From the NCBI GenBank assembly GCA_021464525.1, contig JADRCO010000316.1, positions 1 through 37,976 on the forward strand: a DNA stretch of 37,976 nt. The letters run 5' to 3'. This DNA is from Rhizophagus sp. LPA8_4_AMF (taxonomy: Eukaryota > Glomeromycota > Glomeromycetes > Glomerales > Glomeraceae). A program made the translations under genes and the position numbers. Position 1 is the stretch's first letter. Every line of letters starts with the position of its first letter. Of this stretch, positions 21,811 to 32,470 are shown piece after piece. Under the pieces are notes generated by a model. That model was not told where the DNA came from. It ran no database searches and saw nothing but the letters and a program-made list of their open reading frames with translations.

Positions 21811-22396
21811 CTTTTATAATTTAAAAATATTTGAGAAAAAAATAATAATTTTCTATAAACTTTAAAAAAAAAAGATTTTTTTTTTTCCTGTAGCAAAACC
21901 CTTTTAGGATCGACCAGTTATGTTGCTTATTTACCGTTACTCAAATTACACACTTGAAGGCTGTTGTTTAATTTAAACATTTAACAAACATGACCCTAAA
22001 TATCATTGAACTAGGTACATTTGTATAAAAGTTTTTTACCTTGATCGAGACATTTGGTATTGAATCACATGTTAAAAGCATTTTTCCCGGCATCATTAGG
22101 ATGGGAAAAATGGGAAAATATTTTTTTTTATAATGAACATAAATTTGGAAGTTTATAGTTACGTAAAATAATGGTATCATTATTTTAATTATTTTAGTGA
22201 ACCAAATAAAATATTACTTTTATTCTCAAAAGACCTAGTGTAACGAAAGATTATAATGAACACTATTTTGATCATTATTAAAAAATGCAGTAGCAGTAAG
22301 CAGTAAAGAGACGAGAAGCAGAAATAGCATGTTAACCATGCCGGTAAGCCATGTAAAACCATGTAAACGGATGCAGGGATATATCATTGGATGATG

Positions 22397-22409
22397 ACGT
22401 GAGTCACGT
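22397..22409. promoter_or_regulatory. Perfect 13 bp palindrome ACGTGAGTCACGT (bZIP-type site)
   Basis: ACGTGAGTCACGT reads the same on both strands around a central G and contains TGAGTCA, the Gcn4/AP-1 core, flanked by ACGT on both sides. It lies 394 bp upstream of the second F-box gene and 587 bp upstream of the BTB-TLDc gene. The sequence is visible; binding is inference. Confidence 0.4.
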
Positions 22410-22760
22410 TTTTTTTTCCGGGGGAGTTAAGAAATATTGTAATTGTAAAATTAAAAAAGAAAAACAAGAGAAAAAAATATATGATTTCAATGTATATAAC
22501 AAAAAAGAAAGTAATTAGTAAATTGAGATTTAACCCAATTTAGGTCACCATTTGAATTGTTATTGGATTTTTAAAAAGGATTAGGGTAAATAAATGTATG
22601 GGAAATCACAGGAAAATCCGTGATTTGATTTGTTCGATTTATTTGATTTAACCACGTACATTTTAATAATTTTGCATATTTTTGAAACTTACATATAAAT
22701 AAATTAAATTTCTTACATATTCTTTTTTTTTCACCCTTTTTTTATAAATTTCTCCTACGC

Positions 22761-22793
22761 CAGTCAGACAACCAGTCAGTCAGTCTGTCTGTC
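22761..22793. repeat. CAGT / CTGT short repeat in the 5' UTR
   Basis: A run of CAGT units followed by CTGT units (CAGTCAGTCAGTCTGTCTGT) ending 9 bp before the F-box ATG at 22803. The two halves are partly complementary (CAGAC with GTCTG), so the transcript leader could fold into a small hairpin. Confidence 0.7.
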
Positions 22794-22802
22794 AAATAAA
22801 AG

Positions 22803-24272
22803 ATGATAAAATTACCCAACGAGTGCATACAAAACATTTTGAAATACGTCAATAAAGATGATTATAAAACATTTTATTATGTTACATTAATAAGTCGACA
22901 ATGGTGTCGAAATAGTATCATATTTCTTTGGAAACAACCTTTTAATATACCTGATAATTTTAAAAATCGATATAAATTAATATCAATTCTTCTTTATTTT
23001 TATGATATAAATCAAAATATTGTTTATCAAACAACTTCAGTTATCGCACCATCTTTTAATTATCCTAGTTTTCTTAAAAATCTAAATTCGGATAATCTGG
23101 CAAAAATTACTTTAGAATGGATAACAAGAAATTATTCCACCAAAAAAAAGAAAAATTATCGTAATAATAATCAAAAAACTTTTAATTCATATCGAAATAA
23201 AATTAAATTATTAAAAAAAATATTTAAAACAAATTTAACAAATTCATCATTAAAAGAACAATTCAATTTAATAATTCAACCAATTATATATGTTATAATG
23301 GAAAGATGTACAAATATAGAACATTTATATATTGGAAATTATTATTCAAATAATAAGAATTATTACTTTTTAGAAAATTATATTGAAGAATATTTATTAA
23401 AAAATGATTTAAGGAAATGTTTTAATAATTTAACCACATTTAATTGTTATCAATCAAATATTGATCCTATAATATTCCTTAAATTCTCCAATGATATAAG
23501 AAATATTACTTCATTATCAGTTACAATATCAAATAATAATATATTTGATGATGGTAAATTAAAAGAATTGGTTCAATTAATGAATTCTCAAGAAAATCTT
23601 AATTCTCTTAGTATAAGAAATGAATATAATGCTGATATGTCATTGGTATTTGAAGCAATATCAAGAAAATCAAATTCATTACAAAAACTTGAATTAATTT
23701 CTCATAGAAATCTTAAACCTGATGAAGCACATTATTTATCACAATGTGTAAATTTAAAAGAATTAATATTAGATGGTATAAGAATTGGGGATGAAATAGT
23801 GGATCCTTTATTAATTAATTCCAAATTTTTTAATTTAAAAGATTTGAGATTAATGAATATTTTTCAACAAACTTCTTTTGAAATTTCTCCTTTCATTTCA
23901 ATAATTACAAATAATGGTTCTTTATTAAATTATCTTCATTTGGGTTTGGATTTAAAAATTAATCCTAATCTTTTAATAACGATTTCAAAAATTTGTTTAA
24001 ATCTTTCAACTTTTATTATTTCCATACAAGAGGGTGAAATGTTTAATTTACTTTATCCATTATTTGATAATTGTAAGAAATTGAAATTAATTAGAATTTA
24101 TGAAATCAATATTAATAGCTTAAATGAGGTCATTTTATCTGATTTTATTAATCATATTTCAATTAGTTTGAATTCCTTAATTTTAAATGATATTACATTT
24201 TCTTCATTTTCTTTAAAAGGTTTCAATGGGTATGATCTTTTATTTGAATTAAAAAGAAAATTTTTATATTAA
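22803..24272 (+). CDS. F-box / leucine-rich-repeat protein, paralogue
   Basis: A single exon of 489 residues. The N-terminal F-box (about 3-45) reads LPNECIQNILKYV with SRQWCRNSIIFLWKQPF, closely like the gene at 18113. The following region has degenerate leucine-rich repeats such as LNSLSIRNEY, LQKLELISH, LKELILDGI and LKDLRLMNI (about 260-360). Composition is strongly Asn, Lys and Ile rich, as expected from AT bias. It is probably an SCF substrate receptor; the target is unknown. The start is the first ATG and fits the F-box. Sequence divergence from the first paralogue is substantial outside the F-box, so the duplication is old. Confidence 0.88.
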   Translation: MIKLPNECIQNILKYVNKDDYKTFYYVTLISRQWCRNSIIFLWKQPFNIPDNFKNRYKLISILLYFYDINQNIVYQTTSVIAPSFNYPSFLKNLNSDNLAKITLEWITRNYSTKKKKNYRNNNQKTFNSYRNKIKLLKKIFKTNLTNSSLKEQFNLIIQPIIYVIMERCTNIEHLYIGNYYSNNKNYYFLENYIEEYLLKNDLRKCFNNLTTFNCYQSNIDPIIFLKFSNDIRNITSLSVTISNNNIFDDGKLKELVQLMNSQENLNSLSIRNEYNADMSLVFEAISRKSNSLQKLELISHRNLKPDEAHYLSQCVNLKELILDGIRIGDEIVDPLLINSKFFNLKDLRLMNIFQQTSFEISPFISIITNNGSLLNYLHLGLDLKINPNLLITISKICLNLSTFIISIQEGEMFNLLYPLFDNCKKLKLIRIYEININSLNEVILSDFINHISISLNSLILNDITFSSFSLKGFNGYDLLFELKRKFLY

Positions 24273-24897
24273 TAATTTTTTTTTTTTTCTTACTATAATA
24301 ATTTATAATAAACAAAACGATGTTAATCATAATTTGATTTAGTAAAATATTCCGGATTTGCAAAATTTCTTTTCGTTAATAATGTTTATAAGTTATTGGA
24401 TCCAAGTCACCCGACAAATTGATTCTTTTGTTAATATAGCGGAATTCCTTAATAAAGGACTGATCTCATATTTGAAGATCTGTATCTCTGTATGATCCTC
24501 CATAAGCATAAATTGATGTTCCATGCAAGCGTATCCTTGTTATTCAAAATTATGTAACCAATATTCGATTTTGATTTCATGAATTCCATGAATTCCATAG
24601 TCTCATCTGCCAACGATCAAAAAACTAGATTATTATGATTATTTTTAAAATCATGATTAAATTAGTGGAATTTATGGCCTTATGGCTTGCTTTATGATCT
24701 ACAATTCGCTAAAAAATTTTTGTGTACCCATAAACTGACCAAGTTCACGAGCTTCCCACGCTGTAGTTGCTGTAGTTTGTTGCACAATCCAGAATTATGA
24801 AATTATGAGATAATACATCGGTTTTTTTTTTTTTATATAAAAGGAATGTAAAATTACTTTCCGTAATTTCTGTATTCATTGTTTTAAAAAAGTTACG
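24273..24897. other. Intergenic, no gene seen
   Basis: 625 bp between the F-box gene and the small two-exon gene. It includes a short repeat GAATTCCAT (about 24581-24599, two copies) and a T-tract at 24822-24833. No open frame with family similarity was found. Confidence 0.5.
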
Positions 24898-24995
24898 ATG
24901 AATTTTAAAAATTTTTGCGTCAAAATAGAAATTGAGAATGAAGGTATTTTTTTTTTTATTTTACTTTTTAAACTTAAAATTCGATAAAATTTCTA

Positions 24996-25035
<40 letters not shown>

Positions 25036-25573
25036 AGGAAATTTGAATGAATTAATATTAAAATTTATCGGTACACAAAATAATCGAGCTTTCTTTCATC
25101 CAATTTCTTCGATATTTAAAAATTCTTATTCTTCACTTCTTATAAAATCAATAAAATTATCATCAACATCAACAAAAAATTCAATAGAATTGGATATTTC
25201 ACAAATACTATATTCTAATTTAGAAATGGGAACTGATTGTAAAATCTTTGATAAAAATTTGAAATGGAATTTTATGTTTGAAATTAAAAATGAGAATATG
25301 ATGATTTTTTCTCCTTTGAGATTTGATATTGAATTAAATTATTTATGTAATTATTTGAAGAAGATTGAAGATTATGAAGATAAGTGGAGTTATTATTCTT
25401 ACGAAGATAATACCGTAGCACAATGCAGTTTGGGCCCTATTTTTAGATTTTATTCTCTATCAAAAAAAATCCTTCGTAATGGAATCTTTCGTAATGGAAT
25501 TTTCTGTAATGGAATTTTTAATAAAAAATTTCAATCTAAATTTCATGTAAATATTGATGAAAAGAAAAAATAA
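24898..25573 (+). CDS. Unrecognised two-exon gene with RNGIF repeats
   Basis: Exons 24898-24943 and 25038-25573 give 193 residues; the GT-AG intron contains an (AT)16 run at 25001-25032. I do not recognise the family. The N-terminal part (about 16-60) reads NLNELILKFIG, then a serine/phenylalanine-rich patch and LLIKSIKLSS. The middle has KWNFMFEI and an acidic DYEDKWSYYSYED stretch. Near the C-terminus the pentamer (R/C)NGIF occurs three times in a row, encoded by a 15 bp DNA repeat (about 25473-25519), followed by a lysine-rich end. It could be a complete small protein or the retained end of a larger decayed gene. The splice model is supported by the frame being open across the junction; expression is unknown. 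Confidence 0.45.
25001..25032. repeat. (AT)16 microsatellite
   Basis: An uninterrupted AT dinucleotide run inside the intron of the small gene at 24898-25573, immediately before the acceptor. Confidence 0.9.
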
Positions 25574-26931
25574 TTTTGAAAAATTCCTTGTAAAAAATTT
25601 GTATTTTTTTTTTTTCATTTTTTTTTCTGTTTTTATTATCATTTTATTACTTATTATGTATTTTATTTAATAATAAAAAATTTTAAGGGATTGTCTTAAA
25701 CTAATACTTATATGGTATAGGAAAAATGTAAGTTTATATTTAAAAAGACTTTTCTTAATAAATATATACTACTAATAATAAATTTCTAATAATAAAAGCT
25801 ATAAATATATTATTAATATATGATACCTTTTAATTGGTATTTAATATTGTATATATGTTATATATAAAAATTTTATTTATTTTAATAAAATTTAATATGC
25901 AATTATCATTGTATATAAAAAAATATATACACAGTATTTCAAATATTTATTTATCTTATTTAATAAATTAAATAAGAAGGTAGTAATTATAAAATTTTAT
26001 ATAATTAGATATAATTAAAAACCTTTATAGCAAAAGTAACTTTAGGTTAAAAAAATTAAATTTTTTGAAAAAATATGTTTTTCTATAATTAATAAATAAT
26101 CTAGATATTTTTTATTTATTTCCAATTTAAATATAATTTGTTTTATCTATATATATATATATATATATATAAATTTATAAAAAATTTAAAAAATTTAATT
26201 AAATATAATCATTTTATATATTATTAATTAAATATTCAATTTAAAAAATATGAAAAATTTTATCTTTTTAATTAAAAAAGTTACAGTAAAATAAAAGTCA
26301 AAATTGGATTTTTTAACTAAAAATACCTTATATTTTAAAAATCAGAAAATTTAAAAAATTTAATTAATAATTGTTAAGAAATTTACCTTTAAAAATCATT
26401 AAGATTCAAAAAAAAATAATATAAGCTATTTTTTGATCAAAGAATTAATTTTTAATAATTTAATTTACTATATTTGTTTTGATTAAAAAGTTGATTTTTT
26501 TTAAATATTTCTGTAATATTTTATTATCAATTAAGTAAAAAATCACTTCTAAATAATTTTTTATAACTCAAATGTTAAAATAAATATAAAATTTTATTAA
26601 AACCTTCAAATATTTTAATTTTAGATACTTTTAACTGGAAAATATATAATATTTTATTTTATTTTATTTATAGTAAGATTTTAAAATTTTTTACATATAA
26701 ATTTCACCTTATAATTATTATAAAAACTACAGAAAATTATTTAAAATTAATCTAAAAATAAATGGAAATATGGAATTATATTTAAAACTAGCTTGTTCTG
26801 TAAAATAAAATAAAATCTTATACTAAAAAATAAAAGGTATAATAAATCCAATAAGACCATTATAGTAAATAATAAAAAACAAATAAAATAAAAGATGATA
26901 AAAGGAAATTAAAAAGTAAATAAAAGAGCAA
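25574..26931. other. AT-rich intergenic, no gene seen
   Basis: 1.36 kb of nearly pure A/T sequence, with an AT microsatellite at about 26148-26171 and many short A/T tracts. No coding frame or transposon ends were recognised. It marks the change from the gene cluster to the gene-poor part of the window. Confidence 0.6.
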
Positions 26932-27470
26932 ATGAAAAAGCAAGAGAAAGAATTGTATAGTAAAAAGTATGTTACAGAAAGTATTAACTTTATTGTTTAT
27001 AAAGTAAGTAATGAAATCATTAGTATGATGAATTTTAAGAAATTTTTCTGCAACTTAGCAATAATACTTGCAAGAGATAAAGAATTAGTTGCAGTAAGAT
27101 TAGAAGTTTTACTTGATGGCTGTAAAGTTTATCTTTTTAAAAACTGCTTGGCTTGAGAAGGATATTGAATATATTGTCAAATCCAGAAATATCTGAAAAA
27201 TATATCTAAAAATACTCCTGTGAAATCAAAAAAAGATGAGAAGGTTTTAACTAATTATATAATAAGATACTATTTTGTTAAGATTAAAACTAGAATTGAA
27301 AAACTTAAGAATGAAATAATTGCTGGTCAAAAATATGATTGTATTAAATTCTTCATAAAATTTGCTTTAATTGATATTAATGAAATAGATAAAGAGAGTA
27401 AACACAAAATGTTCAAATTGTACTTTAAGTATTATAACGAAGTTAAGGAAGATTTTCAAAATTTTTAGAA
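26932..27470 (+). pseudogene. Relic of a lysine-rich coding sequence, unknown family
   Basis: Two short plus-strand open frames (26932-27156, 74 codons; 27220-27468, 82 codons) have amphipathic, Lys/Glu-rich helical character, e.g. RLEVLLDGCKVYLF and YYFVKIKTRIEKLKNE. They have better codon texture than the surrounding A/T sequence. I do not recognise the family and cannot tell whether they are exons of one gene or independent remnants. The downstream stretch to about 27960 also looks formerly coding, without a usable frame. Confidence 0.35.
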
Positions 27471-28873
27471 CATCTCAAAAAAATGGAATCTTATTTTATA
27501 TCTGTAAAGTTTATTATAAAGTGTGCTCATAGTATAAAATACTAAACTCTAATCTAATGTTAAAATATATAAAAGAAAGCCTGTTACTATAACTGATCAG
27601 GCCTATATATATTATTGTGGAAAAATATAAAAAGGTTTACTGGTAATGATGGGTGTAAGCATGTCACAGATATAATGTAAAATTATTTACATGTGGAAAT
27701 GAAAATATTGACCAACGTCATAGATGATATAATACCATCATTTTTGGAAAGCCAAGAAATTTTATAGTGGATGGAAACTTCCATATGTAGCAATCTCTGG
27801 AATATATACTAGAAAATCTTGACTGAATCATAGAGAACAAGATATCTGATAGAGTGATAGTACTGGAGATATTGAAACAGATGCTCAGCCACTATGTGAC
27901 TATTTCGATGATACCAATATATTCAAGTCTATTTGAGAAGTTTAGCAACATGTAAAGAAAAAAAATTGGTTAACCTTGTAATTGCAGATTCTATCAATAA
28001 AGCGAAATTTGTAAATGAATTATAAATGTAAAGTTGGCACCAACTAACAAAGTAAAGGCATCTCAGGCACTAACAAACAAAGTGCTAATTCTAATTTTTT
28101 TCGCGTGATAATTTATGTGGTAGTAGTGAATTCGGTGATAAAAAATTTTAACACATGCCCCCGATCAAGTTTATTAGAATATTGGTTATTGTCTTAACTA
28201 AATATTTCCCGGTAAATGTTAAAAATAGTAAAATGCTCGAAACTTTGATCACGAGCATCTATAAACCGGAAAGCAGAACGATTGGCATATGTAAAGGAAA
28301 TAGAATTGGTCTGTATGCATTATCAGGCATCTTCATACATTATACTTTCGTTTAAAGACTCATTGGTCTATCTTATTTAACAGTCTTGATCGTTGATGTA
28401 TGTATTGACTATGTAAAGGCAAATTTTGATTTTTCGTTTTATTTTTATTTGCACAAGGCGGATAAAATAGTTCAGTAATCAAGGCCTTATCTTTTATACA
28501 ATTTGCAATGGGTCTAAGGATCGATATTGGGATCAATCTTTGATATTAATCCCGATCAACAAAGGGATATCGGTTAATCCGCGCAAATAATTCTATACTA
28601 GAGCTTTTCGGAAAAAATAGACTTGTAGTCTACATTACAGATAGTACATAGCTGATATCATGTAGTAAATGTGAAGACTCTCACGCCTCGAGAAATGATA
28701 CCATAAGTTTTAGGTTATGAAAAAACCGGGATATTTTGTCACGATCAGTGCCGTGTAAAAAAATTTTTTTATTATGTTATAGCGTTAGTGTAACACAAAT
28801 AAATACAAAAAGTACCCGTGATACAGGATATTTTTATACTAAAAACTGTGGATTGTACCCATCTCGAACGAAA
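27471..28873. other. Mixed decayed region, no intact gene
   Basis: Base composition becomes less A/T-extreme from about 27640 onward, hinting at old coding or transposon material, but no frame longer than 66 codons is found. A minus-strand stretch near 28200-28330 reads like eroded coding sequence, but I cannot name it. Confidence 0.4.
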
Positions 28874-29280
28874 TCACTCTATTCCAGCTTTTTTCTTTGA
28901 AGGAGAGTCGTCTTCCGCACATGCCCTATCTTTCAATAGCCCAACGATTATTTTCACAGCACTAGGAATTTCGGATATAATTTTTGGTCTTATACCATCA
29001 ATGATATTAAGTGCAAGAATACAATCATGCTCATAATTTAAAAATGGAGGTACGCAACGATCGATAAGCACTGAAACTTTTGTTCAAGGCCTTCTTGTTA
29101 AATTCGATGGTAACGGGAACTTCACTCACCAGCGAGATCTCACCCGGAGAATAAAGCATTGATAGAAATTTTTTATTTTGTATATCTAATGTGTATTTAT
29201 TAATTATTCTCCCGTATCTTCTGACGTTTTTAATTGATGTTCTACATGCTGGACACGTCTTCATATTCATTGGTGAAGTC
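28874..29280 (-). pseudogene. Zinc-finger relic resembling NFX1-type finger proteins
   Basis: The minus-strand frame at 29031-29270 begins MKTCPACRTSIKNVRRYGR and goes on to a LDIQNKKFL segment. CPxCR followed by an RYGR(I/V)xxK block is what I recall from the C-terminus of large NFX1-type/ZNFX1-like helicase proteins of fungi and animals. A neighbouring minus-strand frame (28874-29071) has some coding character (ILALNIIDGIRPKIISEIP). No helicase motifs are present nearby, so only a fragment remains. The family assignment is from memory. Confidence 0.5.
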
Positions 29281-29479
29281 GGAAGTATTTTAACTGATGT
29301 CCATCTGAACCTTCATAAAAGTCTTTCATTTCCACAAACATATCCAAGAAATGTCAATCCCTGGCAGATGTCATGATATCATATAAATAGTCGAAATCAT
29401 CATCATCGGTTTTTTCTAGTTCGCTTCGTGCGAACTCTAGAGTTGTTTTATATTCTAAGGAATACAAAAATAAAAGGAT

Positions 29480-30230
29480 TTTTTTTTCAGCATAAACTTG
29501 ATCATCATCAGTAATACATCAATATACAGTATTAATCTGTTACGCTGGACCTTGTCTTCTGTGACGCAAAGAAGGTTTTCAGCCCCTGAAATGGAAGTAT
29601 ACCATTAGCATCTTTCTCATACATATCGAAAACAAGCAAGTCACGATGCTATCCATCTACTACTATTGCACGAAACTTTAGTGAAAAAAAGTTACCTTGA
29701 TTGCATAATCGACTCGCCCGCAACTTCCATCACCAATTATTTCGTATTCAGAATTCCTTACTCGTAGCAATATGGAGGTCTGTGTGAAGTATGGTCGAAA
29801 CGTACTCATTACGCATAGATTCACAACCAATGTTTCATCCTGGACAAAATATTCTCCATGCAATGCTCGAAATATCTTAAATTTCGTGGGTTTATAGATA
29901 ATGGGATGTCTATGCCATTGGAGTCAATACCGCATTTCGCTAACACTTCTTTCAAACCGCGGTATGATGAGAAGGCCTTCAACTACTTCTCCTTACACTC
30001 AAGAAATTTATCAGTTCCTCAATAACATATCCGCTAGCGTGGCCGTCTCATTTCCAGTTGCAGTAGTAGAAGTGGAGGTAGAAACTGGTGTATCTACAAT
30101 ATCTGACATAACGTTTTTATAGGGATATTTGGCTCGGATAAAAAAAAGTGTTATTTTCTGCGTTAATATATATAATTTTACGTCGCACAGATCAGGTCGA
30201 GATTTTCGACATTGCGACATTACACTCCTT
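29480..30230 (-). pseudogene. Relic of a PD-(D/E)XK nuclease-like gene
   Basis: The minus strand carries coding-like pieces in more than one frame. One reads MSDIVDTPVSTSTSTTATG (serine/threonine-rich start). Another contains EYEIIGDGSCGRVDYAIK (29678-29863). A third reads LLCVTEDK near 29560. An Asp in a VDYAI block followed by (T)E-x-K is the signature of PD-(D/E)XK domains found in many Rhizophagus proteins, including Crinkler-type ones. The gene is broken in several places and is treated as a fossil. Plus-strand frames over this stretch are shadows. Confidence 0.5.
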
Positions 30231-32470
30231 GTGAAGCATGAATAAATGCTTTATTTATCATTAATAAGTTTTGATCTCAATCAATTAATGGCTTAAATTT
30301 TAAGTGTTTGTTATTTTCATTACTGAAACGTGTTTAAAATATAGTATTATTAGTTCAAATACAATGAAAGACTATAGAAGGGTTTGCTCCATATCATTGA
30401 TCAATGCAGTTCTACGTGACTTCTACCATATATGATTTCTCCTGTTTTCTTAGTCGATGTAATTCTTTCTAAGAAAACTCCCTTGAAAATTCTGGCATGT
30501 TACCAGATTAGCAATAAAGATAAATGACTTGAGAAAAATAAATACAAGTATGATAGCATGATAGTGGCGTATTAATAGTGATAGTAATATTTTTACGCTT
30601 AACTAGACACAAATTTTCCCATTGTCCGATTCTTGCAACACTTCAGATTTACTTTATAATTGTTTCCATTTTTAATAATTATTATATAATATATGATTTT
30701 AGTATCTTAATACTATTTTAATAAAATAATCTTTTATTAGACACATCAAAGAATTTCTAATAATGATTCCTTTCCATTTATAAATTTTACGGATGAATAA
30801 TTATTATTGTAAACGTCCAATATCTGATTGCCATATTGCTATTCTTGTATTTTCAAAGCTATTAATTTAGAGTGCTACTATTATCAGAAATAAAATTATA
30901 TAATCATCAATTAATTTGAGTTATATTAATGGATATTCAATATATATATTTTTTTTTTGACCATCTCATAGTAAATAAATATTAAATGTTCATCCTTCTC
31001 TGTGGGTTCATTAATCCCAATCATATAAATTATCTCTCAAAATGAAGAATCAACCTTCACAATTTTCTATAATTTTAATTTTTTAATAATCAGAAAGTAT
31101 AAAAATATTGCTATTAAAGAATCCATTTCTAATTCAGCAATATTTTGATAAATATTTATTTTAATGGCTAAATTATTTATTCACACAAAATAACATTATT
31201 CTTTTGTTCAAATGAGTTTAGGAAGAATATTCTTGGAAAAATATTTTTTTTTTTTTTTTATCTATCTTATAGTAAAATAAATGACAAATTTCATCCTTTT
31301 TTGTAAGTTTATTAAGGACCTCTGAATATACTGATTGGAACCTCATTATGATATTTGATGTGATATCTACTATGTTTATTAGTGTAAAAATAGTCAAAGT
31401 GTACATGGTTACACTTATGTTACGTAAAAGAATTTTTTCAAAGTGTATGTACAGGGTTATCTTAATGTGATATCTCCATATTCAGGGGACCTGTTTATTA
31501 CCACTTTCTAAGTGATATAACCTTTCCTATATAATTTTATTGTGGCTATATCACAAGCTTTATATATAATATCACTTTATGATATTAAATCAAACAAAAA
31601 CAATGGAATTGGTAAATTATTAATCCAATTATATAACCATATTCAAAGTTATTTCTATTGGAAATTGATTTTTACAATTTTTTACAATCTTAATTTTCCA
31701 AAAAAATTAATAAGCAAAAAGTTTATAAAAAGTATAACAGATAACTATTAAAGAATTTAATTACTAATTATAATTTGCAATTTCTCAAATTTGTATATAC
31801 TTCTTAAATCCAAATAAAATTAACTCAATATATTTGTATTTTCTTATTAATAATTTAAATATAAGTTCTTATTAATAATTGTAATAATATTAGATTTTAT
31901 TATAATTTTAAATTTGTTAATATAAAAATAGGAAATTATTCAATTATTCAAGTTAATAAATTGGATTTACCATTTTTTTTAAAATAATATATAAAATTTG
32001 TAAATTACTTTTTTTAAAAAAAAAATTGTTGCAGGCTTGCAGCACATTTATTAATTAATTGCATCAGAAAATAGTAATCTAATATAAAGTAAAAATAAAA
32101 AACTAAACTAATACAATTTTATGAACCAATAAATTATTTATCATTTATAAAAAACTTTATATATACATTGCCAATGGACTTTTTTCCTATGCAGGTAGGA
32201 TATTTCTGGTAAAAAATGCACAGTCTTAAAAAATATCGCTTTCTGCGATTTTAAAAAGGCTATCTAAGAACCTGCTATACTCAGTTTACTGCAATTCAGA
32301 TAAATATTTTCCTCAAAAATTAGTATTATTATATAGTTACCAATAAAATCGCCTAATTCAGTTTAATTCCTCTATAATTCTCATAAGGTTTCTTTACATC
32401 AGCAGATATATAAATTATAAAGTTAGTTAGTATAACTGATTAACTGCATTTAATAAACCAGTATAAAGTA
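30231..32470. other. Gene-poor AT-rich stretch
   Basis: No supported gene. It contains a diverged direct repeat (30946-31015 with 31240-31312) and other A/T-rich tracts. The 69-codon plus-strand frame at 31542-31751 has no family features and AT-driven composition. Confidence 0.5.
30946..31312. repeat. Diverged direct repeat, period about 295 bp
   Basis: The T-tract followed by GACCATCTCATAGTAAATAA, then TTCATCCTTCTCTGTGGGTT and CATTAA at 30946-31015, recurs as TATCTATCTTATAGTAAAAT, TTCATCCTTTTTTGTAAGTT and TATTAA at 31240-31312. It is probably a tandem duplication or two remnants of one element. Confidence 0.55.

Larger units (their letters stand above)
21811..22802. other. Divergent intergenic region (BTB-TLDc / second F-box)
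   Basis: About 1 kb between divergent start codons, so it contains both promoters. It holds the palindromic ACGTGAGTCACGT site at 22397-22409, a CAGT/CTGT repeat just before the F-box ATG, and no supported gene. The 70-codon open frame at 21968-22180 has no family features. Confidence 0.6.

Noticed and set aside
28155-28355. 66-codon plus-strand frame
   Set aside because: No recognisable motif; the opposite strand looks at least as much like eroded coding sequence, so no gene is called.
29901-30122. 73-codon plus-strand frame with a valine-rich end
   Set aside because: Shadow of the serine/threonine-rich minus-strand relic in the same interval.
31542-31751. 69-codon plus-strand frame in the AT-rich region
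   Set aside because: Composition is what A/T bias alone would give; no splice partners or motifs.
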